A stretch of 13,963 nt of DNA from Periconia sp. R9002 (lineage: Eukaryota; Ascomycota; Dothideomycetes; Pleosporales; Periconiaceae), in the NCBI GenBank assembly GCA_023627715.1, contig JAMAHW010000227.1:1-13963 (forward strand). Direction: 5' to 3'. The notes below the pieces were generated by a model that did not search any database, was not told the origin of the DNA, and saw nothing but the letters and a program-made list of their open reading frames with translations. Below are positions 1-9,010 of this stretch, piece after piece. Both the position numbers and the translations under genes were made by a program. Numbering within the stretch: position 1 is the stretch's first letter; each line of letters begins with the position of its first letter.

Positions 1-1730
1 TCAATCGTGGTTCCCCTCAGGTTGCGTCGGCGCGTAATTATCGTTGGCTTGTAATTACTTCCTTGTTCGTAACAATAGTTATTCGCTCGTTTATCCTAAA
101 GGTAGTAGTTATATAGGTCGTCTATATATTCTACCTATAACTTCTTATACTATCTCTTATTTTTAGAAAAGAAGCTGGCCTCCTACTTTGCAGGGTAATA
201 GTATTTATAGTATATATAGATATAAGTAGTGTAGTGCAATCCTTCGTACTTTAGGTTACACTAATTATAGTTATAGTGTATTAGTTCCGTTACTAGCACG
301 GGTTGTTACGCTATTAGTCTTATTACTTCTCTTATTTAGTTTTAGTATATTCGCGCTTAGATAGCTTCGTTTGTCTATTATTACTAAAACTCACTAGATC
401 CGTATCCTTCTAATAGTAGATAGTAGTCCTTCTATCGTACGCAGTTATTACAACTATTTAGTAATATAGAGAATAAGCATCTAACTTTTCGTTCCACGTA
501 GGTCTGGCATCTTATTATAATTTACCCCCTTTTATTTCGTAGTAGGTCTTCTATAACCTTTTTTTAGATATTAGTGTTTAAGACTTATTATAATACGTCT
601 TACGCTTTTTCGCTTTTAAAGTATTTTTCGTCGTCGTCCTATAGTCCTATTACTTAGGTACCTAGGTATGCTTCTAGTAGATAGTTTTCTTTATCCTTAT
701 ACTTAAGGCTAATTTCTAGTGCTTTTTTTATATTTATAGTGTTCTCCTTATCTAGGGTAGAACTACTAGTTTCTATAGGTACGATAATTTCCTACGCATT
801 ATCATTATCGCTGTTATTCTTATACTATTCTTATCTAGATAGTTCTATAACGTTAATATAATAGGTAACTTTATTCTTTTGCTTATAATTCCTAGCATAG
901 TGTCCTTTCCTATAATAATTATAGCATTCTACGTCCTTATTACCTATACGCTTTCTATTATCTACTTTCTTATCCTATCTTTCTATACTATCTAGATGTA
1001 TAGCTTTAGGTCCATTAAAAGTGTAGTGTCCCACTATACAGATAGTTCTCGTAGTTTAAATATAGTCGCGCTTCTTACCTTATAGAGGTAGATAGCAATA
1101 GTTCCTTTTCCTAAACTTCTAGTTATAAAGTCGGTTTTCTAAATCTAGTTCATATAGCTTATTATTAATCTTAATAGTTTCCTTAATTAATTTGTTAAGG
1201 GTAATTATATCGGCTCCGCTGCGTCTAAGTTCCTTATAAACTTATAGCTTAAGCCCCTATTAGTATATACGCTAGAGTAACTCATCGTTCTACTTAATTT
1301 AAGCTATAAGTTATTAGAATTAGCTAGTATAGTCGGCGGCGGACGTCGTCTATTTTAACTACTAGATATTACGTTTAGCGATAGGCTTCTAAACTAACTA
1401 TCTAAAGACTTCGCGAACTTTTACTTTAAATTTATCCTAGTCTTTAAATATATACGTATTATTAGGGTCCTTAATATTGCTATCTATATAGCGTTAGACG
1501 TAGGGTAAAACCCACTTAAAAGCTTTATCTCTTATTAAGGTAGTAATAAGTATTGCTTTATTAGCTTCCGCGATATAGTCGTTTATATAGAAGTAGAGGT
1601 CGCATTAGAGTAGCCAATCCTCTAGTTCCTTTTAATTTCTATAATAGAGCGGAAGTTTCTTAACGTCGCCATATTAACTAAAGTCTTAGTTAGGAGTAAG
1701 GGTTTAAGTATCTATATCCGTATTACTTAT
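1..1730 (-). pseudogene. gag: Family-A Ty3/gypsy gag, left copy, RIP-inactivated
   Basis: Gag (capsid/nucleocapsid) of a fungal Ty3/gypsy element, read leftwards. The likely start is ATA at 1730-1728 (an ATG with G to A), 19 nt after the LTR end. From there one frame reaches the nucleocapsid zinc knuckle at 926-885 with no net indel over 267 codons; stops are TAA/TAG at former Gln/Trp/Arg codons. The capsid part resembles fungal Tf1/sushi-type gags (a W-L-x-Q-C-D stretch near the start, then a T-S-A-A-D-Y stretch). The CX2CX4HX4C knuckle keeps the first Cys (TGC, 926-924) and the His, while the second and third Cys read Tyr. After about position 500 the best frame is unclear. A different frame ends in N-H-D and a TGA at 3-1, so either there is an indel or that end is not gag. 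It is less mutated than the right copy at 12919, especially in the first 60 bases. Basis: frame and motifs seen; family by similarity of pattern. Confidence 0.85.
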
Positions 1731-1951
1731 ATTAAAACAGTAATTAAAATATTAAAGATAGGCTAGTAGAGGGATCGTTATGTTGCAAACTAATATCAGA
1801 CTAGTACCTTAGGAGGTTTATTTAAAGAGTATAAATAAACTAGATATAGACGGTAATAGTTGTAGAGTAAACTAAAGGTAGATTATTATCTAGAACTTAA
1901 GGTTAATTATAATATTCCTAAGAGAGCATTATTCTCGTCTATATATATTAT

Positions 1952-2024
1952 TATCCTATAGGATCTTATACCTTCCTATAGCCTTAGCTTATAGGATCCT
2001 ATAGTATCTTATAGTATCCTATAG
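1952..2024. repeat. Short degenerate repeats in LTR1 U3
   Basis: A cluster of roughly 10-bp units of the type ATCCTATAGT, repeated about six times with small changes. It includes the palindromes ATCCTATAGGAT (1953-1964) and TATAGGATCCTATA (1990-2003). It sits in the U3 half of LTR1, where promoter elements would be expected. The solo LTR has only a weak echo (TATAGGATCTATAGGATAA near 11380-11400). Confidence 0.7.
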
Positions 2025-2057
2025 CTTACCTAATGTGCTAAGCTTAGGATCGTGGGA

Positions 2058-2065
2058 TCACGTGA
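2058..2065. promoter_or_regulatory. TCACGTGA palindrome in LTR1 U3
   Basis: A perfect 8-bp palindrome containing CACGTG, the core bound by many fungal bHLH factors. The same octamer stands in the otherwise unrelated U3 of the solo LTR (11307-11314). Presence in both U3s is seen; a role in transcription is inference. Confidence 0.4.
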
Positions 2066-2171
2066 CTCTAGCGTCATCAATTAGTTATACGTATCCTATA
2101 CTTACTCATCGTCTGTGCCTCCTCACTCACATTCTTTATAAGCGCTTATCTCCTACACAAAGTTCGTAACA

Positions 2172-4853
2172 AAGACTACTAAGAAATAGTTATATATAGA
2201 TTATAAAAAAATAAATACTATTACTAAAAAGAATTAGTACCTACTACTACTAATAGTAAACCTCTAAGATTAGATAAGAAAAGCTATAATATTTATAAAG
2301 TTAGATATAACTAACGTATACTATTAGATTAGGATTAAAGAAGGCTATAAGTAGAAAATAGCCTTCTAAATATAGTATAGACTATATAAATACTAAGTTA
2401 TACTTTTTAAACTTACTAATACACCTATAGTATTTTAGGATAAAATTAATATAGTACTTAGGGAATACCTAGACGTTTTTATATTTATATACTTAAATAA
2501 TATTCTAATATTTTTAGAAACTAAAAAAGAATATATATAATATATATATAAAGTTCTAAAGAGACTTATAGAAAACTACTTATTTCTAAAAATAAAAAAA
2601 TATAAATTTTATACTAAGAAAACTAATTTCTTAAGATTTATAGTAGAACTAAAAAGACTAGGAATTAATCTAAATAAGATTAAGTAGATTAAAGAATAGC
2701 CTATACTAAAAAATATTACTAATATTTAGAGATTTAATAGACTAGTAAACTTTTATAGGAAGTTTATAGTTAAATAGTTAAAACTTATAGAACCTATTAT
2801 ACAACTTATAAAAAAAAATATATCCTTTAAATAGATAGAAGAATGCTAGAGATTATTTAATAAAATTAAAAAATAATTTATAGAACAACTAATTTTAAAG
2901 ATATTTAACTTAGACTAGCTAAAAATTATTAGAATAAATATATTTAATTCTACGTATAGTATTACCTTACTATAGATAGACCTAATAGAAGAGTATAAGT
3001 ATTTAGTTAAATACTTCTTAAAATAGATAGGACTATTAGAACTTAACTACTCTATCTATAATAAAGAAATATTAGTAATATATAAAGCTTTTAAGTAGTA
3101 GAGAGTATATCTCTAAGAAGTAAAATATAAAACTAAGGTTTATATAAACTATAAGAACCTTATAAGGTTTATAATAAATAAAGACCTAGAATAATAATAT
3201 ACTAGATAGTAGAAATTCCTATCTATATTTAATTTTAAGATTATCTATATTAAAGGATTAGAAAATTAATTAGTAAATACTTTAAGTAGACGCTTAGATT
3301 TAGAATTAGAAATTAAGGTAATAGGAATAATATTAATTAAAAATAAATAAGGAAACCTTATCTTAGATAAGGTAGCGGCTAACTTTAAACAAAGAAGTAA
3401 CAAACTAAACAAATAGATTAAGTAAGAAGTTACTAAAAAATATCTAAAATAGCTATAAGAAGATATCTAAAATAGATTCTATATAAAGTATAATAGAATT
3501 TATATTCTAATAAAAATATAGTAGGAATTTGTATAATAATTCTATAAGTTGCTAATATATAGTTACTAAAGAATTAAGAAAACCCTAGAAAGACTACTAG
3601 AAAAATACTATATACCTAAAGTAAGAGTAATAGTAATAGAAGTTCTTAGAGACTATAAAGATTACTATAGGAATAAGTATAATAGATACGCACTATATAG
3701 GATACTATAACTAGTAGAGACACTTAAATAGCTATAAGAGATAATTATAATTAACTTTATTATACACTTACTAAAGTTATAAAACTTAGTAACTAAGGTT
3801 AAATATAACGGAATTATAACTATTATTAATAAGTTAACTAAATACACCTACTTTAAGCTATACACTAAGAAAAGTAGAATAAAAGTAGTAGTATATAGGA
3901 TTATTAATATAGTAGTTAGTAAATATAGCGTCCTAAATAAAATTATTATAGACTAAAATAAGTAATTTAATTTAAAGCTATAGAGTATAATTATAGCTAT
4001 ACTAAAAGTTAAATATAGTATAATAATAGCCTATTATCTATAAGTAGATAGATAGTTAGAATAAATAAACTAGATAGTTAAGTAATACTTAAAATATTAT
4101 CTTAACTATAATTAGAATAACTAGGTAGTACTATTACTAATAGCCTAGTTAGTATATAATAGCTTAAAAAACGTAGTAATAAGAATTATACTATTTTTTA
4201 TAAACTATAAATTTAACTTAAATATATATAATCTACCTAAGTACATATATACTTAGATAGTAAATAGTAAGAAATTTATAGAAAGAATTAAAGAAATTTA
4301 TAGTTAGTTATAACTAGACGCTAAGTTCCTTAATAAATAAATAGGAAAATACTATAATTAGTACTATAAAGAGGGACCTAATTTTAAGAAAAAGAAAAAA
4401 GTATAGTTAAAATACTAAAATATTAAAAGTAAACGGCTTAGCCTAAAATTTAATTATATAAAGATTAGCTTATATAAAATTACTAAATAAATTACGCTAG
4501 TTATATATAGATTAGAACTACTAAAAAATATAGAAATTTACTTAGTATTCTACGTCTTACTCCTAGAAAAAGCACCTTAAAACGCTAAACTAGTAGTATA
4601 TAAATTAGATATTTATAGAGAATAGGATAAATAATAGGACGTTAATAAAATTATTAGACACTAAGTTTAAAATAGAAAAAACTATTACCTAGTTAGGTAG
4701 ATAAGTACTAATAAGAAAGGAAAACTATAAAAAGATTTATAAGAACTAGAAGATAGCTTTAGCTACCCTAAGAAGCTAAAAGATTTTTAGTCTACCTTAT
4801 TAAATAAAAGAAACTAGGAGATAATATAAAATTTTTACTTAGCTATAAATTAA
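2172..4853 (+). pseudogene. pol: Element M pol: RT, RNase H, integrase, chromodomain (RIP-inactivated)
   Basis: Polyprotein of a chromovirus-type Ty3/gypsy element, lacking its protease and RT start. One frame runs from 2172 to TAA 4851-4853 (894 codons) without net indel, broken only by RIP-type TAA/TAG. Codons from 2172: RT active site Y-L-D-D now Y-L-N-N (107-110, 2490-2501). The RNase H T-D-A-S motif has Asn for the first Asp (about codon 256). The integrase zinc-binding Cys pair is Tyr (3654, 3663). The integrase triad is Asn for the first Asp (528, 3753-3755), then Asp kept (594, 3951-3953) and Glu kept (630, 4059-4061), with 35 residues between the last two as in DD35E integrases. The C-terminal chromodomain (about 4635-4790) shows Y-Y-L-V-R at 4683 and an L-W-E-P-E-D-like stretch at 4737-4754. 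Upstream coding is cut off by LTR1 of an opposite-strand element. Whether M belongs to family A cannot be tested here, because no family-A pol is in the window. Confidence 0.92.
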
Positions 4854-4859
4854 GAAGAG
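4852..4859 (+). other. Candidate polypurine tract of element M
   Basis: AAGAAGAG directly follows the probable pol stop (TAA, overlapping at 4851-4853) and is followed at once by TGCTACTAG at 4860. A short purine run then TG is the expected layout of plus-strand primer and 3' LTR start. The tract is only 8 nt and RIP (G to A) can create purine runs, so it is a candidate only. Confidence 0.4.
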
Positions 4860-5950
4860 TGCTACTAGTAGTAGCGTTAGTAGTAACGTTTTAATTAAAA
4901 ATTAGCTTTAGGTTTACCTACTAATTAGTCTACTAAAGTTTAGCTTTTTTTTTATCTAACTCCGCTTCTATTACGTAAAACTAAGTAGCTAATTTTAAAT
5001 AAAGATATTTTTTCTATTTTTTAAAACGCTAAACCCTAGAATAGGCTTCTACTAGTTTATCTAAAGCCTCTTTTTAAGCGTAATAAGTATTTTTAAGCTA
5101 ATATTATACTATTTCTTTTATATAGTTAATAGCTTTTACTAATAGTAATAAGCCTAAACGTACGTATCTTACTTTTAGGAGTAAATATACTTTTAGATAG
5201 AGGGATGGAAGATACTTTATAAAAACTACGTATATTAGTATAAATATATGCTTTATAATACTAGCTATTAGTTAGAGAACTAGTGTAAATAAGCCTTAAC
5301 CTAGCGTAGTAAGAATATTTAAAATATATAGTAGCTCTATTATAAAAAACCTTATTAGTAAGTAATAACCTAGATTAAGTTTTTAAAGAAACTATAATAG
5401 CTAGAGACGCTTTACTAAATAATAAGTAGGGCTATAGTACTATTATACCTTAATCTCTAGAATAGATAAACGTAGAGACTAAGTATAAAGAAGGGAATAG
5501 TATTATAGCTATACCTTATAGAATTATTCTTAATACTTATAGTAAGTGTAATTTTAGTAATAACTATAAGTAGCACTATATAGATAAAGACTAAGATTTT
5601 AGACTTAAAGTAGACTATAATATAGATACGTAATAAAGAATTACGTAATAGCTTTATAACTTTATACTCTACTATTTTTACGTAGATAAAGCTATAAAGC
5701 TATAAAGTAATAGAGCTTAGGAAGTTTTATTAGTATATAGTAAGTATATATTATACTTTTTAGATAGTCTTTATTATTAATTTAATCTTTTAACTAAAGA
5801 GCTACTCTACTTTTAATATCTACTATTTAAAATCTATTATATTATACTTATTAATAGTTATATACCTTACCCTTATCTTATAATATTATACTTCTATTTA
5901 CTCTCTTTACGTACTACCTAGTATCCTACTTTAAGGCTTAAGTAGGACCC
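4860..5950. other. Unassigned RIP-altered stretch (may include the M 3' LTR)
   Basis: About 1.1 kb between the end of M pol and the point where the element B integrase stops being recognisable. If M has a 3' LTR it should begin at 4860, but the conserved 3' block of family-A LTRs is absent here and no end could be set. Several frames on both strands look partly open. One is plus-strand 5197 to about 5640 with acidic and Arg/Lys-rich stretches; another is minus-strand 5115-4895. In sequence this rich in TA, antisense frames look open because TTA/CTA replace stops, so openness alone is weak evidence. No transposase, LTR pair or known domain was identified. Confidence 0.5.
4895..5115 (-). pseudogene. 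Possible coiled-coil coding remnant, unidentified
   Basis: One minus-strand frame reads as a Lys/Glu/Leu-rich heptad-like segment of about 70 codons (E-A-L-D-K-L-V-E-A from 5070, then K-K-Q-K-K-Y-L, then E-A-E-L-D-K-K-K-A near 4955) with RIP-type stops only. The style recalls charged C-terminal tails of fungal DNA-transposon proteins or an N-terminal gag coil, but no catalytic motif is linked to it. It could also be a chance open frame. Confidence 0.2.
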
Positions 5951-8180
5951 TAATAAAATTACTTCTTTTTAGTAAGTTAGTCTACTATTACTAAAATATT
6001 AGTGTATATACGCTATCCCTCTATATATAGTAGTAGGTATATAATAAAATCTATAGTAATACTCTCCTAATAATAAAATAGTATAGTTAGTAGGTATAGT
6101 AGGCTATATTTACTTTACCTAGAAGACTTAATTTTAGCGTATATTTAGTAGTTATAGGTATACTTAGTAATATTATTAAATATATAAAGCTAGTAATACT
6201 ATTAGCTTAGTTTAGAGTATATATTTTACTTACCCCTATAGCTAGCAACTAGATTATTATATCCTATAGTAATAACTTTTATATATAGCTATAGTACGTC
6301 TAGTATATAGACCTTACTTTAAATATATAATAAACTATCTTAGTATTAGTAATTAGATATTTTAAGATAGATAAAGCGTTTATAGATTAAATTATAGAGT
6401 AGTCTTTTTACTCTAGTCTTAATATAATATATAATCTTTTAGATATCTTTATTACTAGCGTAGCCTATTTTTATAGCTTCTATTATATCCTACTATACTT
6501 AGTTTAAATTTAATTATAGAATTAACTATAACTTAACTATAATCTCTTTTTAAAGTTTAGGTAGAATTAACTATAACTTAACTACTATTACTTTTTAAGT
6601 CTTTTTAACTTCGCTAAGCTAAGCTATTATAGTTACTAATTAAATAGGCCTAGTATACTAGTTATAACTAAGAAGGGCAGCTAGATTAATAGTATAGTAG
6701 GTACCTATATTATCTAAATCTTTTAGCTATTTAAAATAGTAAGGCTTTAAAATAGTCTATATTTAGTATTACTTTTAGTTATTAAAGTTATTATTTAAGA
6801 GGTCTTCTAGGTATTAGGTTAACGCGTCTAGCTTAGTACCTTACTTACCTAGCCTATATTAGATTTTAAAATTAAACTCTAATAAGAATTTAGCTTAGTA
6901 AGCTTAGTAATAATTTAAGCGTTTTATAGATATAAAATATTTAAAAGCTTAATAATCTAAGATAACGTTTATAAGGTTTAGGGTATTTAATAACTTATAC
7001 TACTATTCTTTAAACGCCTTAATAATTACTAGTAACTCTTTATTATAAATTTTATAGTTACACTCTATAGGTGTTATTTTATATAATAGGAATGTAATAG
7101 GTTATAGTATACCTTAGTTATCTTTTTATAATAATATAGTAGTAGTAATAAAGTTAGAACTATTAGTTTCTAGCTAGCTTTCTTTATTAGGGTTAAAATA
7201 AGCTAAAGTAGGAGTAGTTATAAATGCCGTTTTTAAAGTTTTAAAAGCCTAGACTACTTTAAAGTTATCTTTAATTAGAAAGTTTTACTTATTTTACTTA
7301 GTTAACTCTATTAATAGTTTAGCTATAACGCTAAACCCTAGTATAAAACGTTAGTAGAAGTTAGTAAATTTAAAGAATAACTATAGCTCTCTTAAGTATA
7401 TTAGTAGCTACTATTTAAGTATTATTTTAACTTTATCTAGGTCTATCTCTACTTCTTCTATTATTAATATTAGTCCTAGATATTTAACTTTCTAAGCTTT
7501 AAATTTAAACTTTATAATATCTAAGTATAGACTGGCAGTATAGAGTTAATTAATAATAGTAATAATATAGCTTTTATACTCTTCCTCTATCTCGCTATAA
7601 ATAAGGACGTTATCTAAATATATAGTATAAAATTAGTCTAAAAACTCTTATAATATTTTATTAATAAGGGTTTAGAAAGTACTAAGTACGTTATAGAGCC
7701 TAAATAGTATAATAATATACTTATATAAGCCTTAGTAAGTAAGAAAGGTAGTCTTATATTTATTACTTTCTTTAATATATACTTTATTAAAGGCTATAAT
7801 AACGTCTATAATTATAAGCTAATAAACTTTATTTAAGCATACTAACGTTTCTTTAATTATAGAAAGTATATTTTAGTTTTTAATAGTAAGACTATTAAGT
7901 GCTTAGTAGTCTATATATATACGTAGTCCTCCTCTAGGTTTTTTTATAACTAATACTAGTACGGTAAAAAGAGATATACTAAAGTAGATATATCTTTTAG
8001 CTAGTATATCTTTTAAATAAATTTTAACAGCTTCTACTTCTACTCTAGTAAAGCTATAAATATATAGGTAAGAAACTTTATTATTATCTATTAGTATAAT
8101 AGCGTAATCTATACTTTTATAGTATATAGGTATCTTATTAGCTTTATAGTAGCTAAATACTTAAAACTAAAATTTTAACT
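5950..8180 (-). pseudogene. pol: Element B pol: RT, RNase H and partial integrase (RIP-inactivated)
   Basis: Second Ty3/gypsy polyprotein, clearly different from M. Codons whose first base is a multiple of 3 stay in one frame from about 8180 to about 5960. Landmarks: G-G-L-R and D-Y just downstream of about 7935; the RT active site Y-L-D-D now Y-L-D-N at 7620-7609; the RNase H T-D-S-S motif with Asn for Asp (7164-7162); a linker with a 45-bp in-frame duplication; the integrase zinc-binding pair of His as Tyr (6261 and 6240, in a G-H-x-N-L-V-A-x-H-R-G pattern); the first catalytic Asp kept in I-D-F-I (6051-6049); and I-L-V-I-V-D-x-L-T-K ending near 5970. Beyond this the expected second Asp and Glu are not found, so the integrase appears cut at about 5950-5970. 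No chromodomain or 3' LTR is visible. Downstream of gag and protease of the same element. Confidence 0.88.
6517..6584 (-). repeat. 45-bp in-frame duplication in the element B RNase H-integrase linker
   Basis: The 23 bases at 6517-6539 recur exactly at 6562-6584, 45 bp (15 codons) apart. On the minus strand both encode V-K-L-stop-L-I-L. It lies between RNase H and the integrase zinc-binding region, where length is usually free to vary. Exact identity after heavy RIP suggests either a duplication younger than RIP or identical RIP outcomes on both units. Confidence 0.75.
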
Positions 8181-8199
8181 AATCTAGTAAACGCTCTTT

Positions 8200-9010
8200 A
8201 ATTTTTTATCTATTAGTAATAGTTATTCTATTTTAGCTATATATTTTTTAAAGTTAGCTATTATAATAGTAGTAAGTTTATAAGCTATTATATTTTTAAA
8301 TATTTCTATATTATAATTATTATCTTTATCTAAGAGGTATACTAATTTATCTTAGTCGTATAGCTTAATCTAAATAACGTTATTAGGTTCCCTTTTTATA
8401 AATACTAGTATAGCTTTACTATTAATTATATCTAAGAGTCTTTACACTATTATTATCTATTTTTTACTATCTAGGAGTCCTTTTTTATATACCCTTTCTA
8501 GTAGTGCTAGATATAGGTAGTTAAGTAGGTAGTAACTAAAGTTAAATATTATTAATTATTAGCCTTTACTAAAGCCTAGGAGTAATTAGTAAGTATTAAA
8601 CTAATCTATACCTAGGATTAAATTAAAGGCTCTTATTAGGTAGACTAAATAGATAATAACTAAGATATAGGTTCTATATTAGACTATAACGTTAGTAGTA
8701 TACGTATTCTAACCCTTCTCTTTACTATTACCTAGATAAATAGTGCTAGGACGTATAAGCTTATAGGTCTAAAAGTTATATTCTTTAATTATCTATAGAT
8801 ATATAAAGTATATATCTATACCTATATTAGCTAAGTTTAAAATTTTAGCTTATACTCTAGCATAATTAGTTTTAATATACGCCTTAAATACTAGTTAAGA
8901 TATATAGGCTAACTAGCTATCTACTTAAATTACTAATATTTTATAAACTACGCTAGCCTTAGTCTTCCTTTTAAGCTCTTATACTTACTTAAGTATTTAA
9001 TTAAAGTAGA
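8200..9010 (-). pseudogene. Element B aspartic protease (retropepsin) region
   Basis: Retropepsin that would mature the B polyproteins. The catalytic D-T-G-A reads N-I-G-I at 8828-8817 (Asp to Asn and Thr/Ala to Ile are RIP-type changes). Sixty-nine codons later in the same frame comes the flap-distal I-L-G-I-D-W-F-like stretch (L-I-L-G-I-D from 8621). Both spacing and motifs fit Ty3/gypsy proteases. This frame differs from gag (upstream) and from RT (downstream). The switch from gag lies near 9010 and that to RT near 8200-8450. Either RIP-era indels or, for the first, a programmed frameshift could explain this; the sequence does not decide. Confidence 0.7.

Larger units (their letters stand above)
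1750..2171 (-). mobile_element. Family-A LTR (LTR1), 5' LTR of the left element
   Basis: A 422-bp LTR on the minus strand. It begins TGTTACGAAC at 2171 and ends TTTAATA at 1750 (probably TTTAACA before RIP), giving TGTTA/TAACA ends. The right boundary is where RT sequence of element M begins (2172). The inner boundary is set by comparison with the solo LTR at 11206-11602, whose target duplication fixes the true end. About 190 bp at its 3' side (1750 to about 1942) match the other two family-A LTRs; the rest (U3) does not. The U3 near 2030-2171 keeps many CA and TG dinucleotides, so it is little affected by RIP. An AATAAA poly(A)-type signal lies at 1822-1817. Gag starts 19 nt further on (1749-1731 is the whole leader), with no TGG-type tRNA primer site directly after the LTR. 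Confidence 0.85.

Noticed and set aside
3665..3847. 60-codon open frame on the minus strand starting with ATG
   Set aside because: It is antisense to the integrase of element M, whose landmarks are in frame on the plus strand. It is Leu/Ile/Tyr-rich because antisense of TAA/TAG-rich RIP sequence reads TTA/CTA.
5197..5640. Plus-strand gene in the 4860-5950 gap
   Set aside because: One frame reads partly open with plausible charged segments, but it contains more than ten stops and other frames look as open; no homology recognised.
4895..5950. Fot1/pogo-type DNA transposase on the minus strand
   Set aside because: A charged coil near 5070-4940 recalled such C-termini, but no DDE motifs, helix-turn-helix or terminal inverted repeats could be found upstream in frame.
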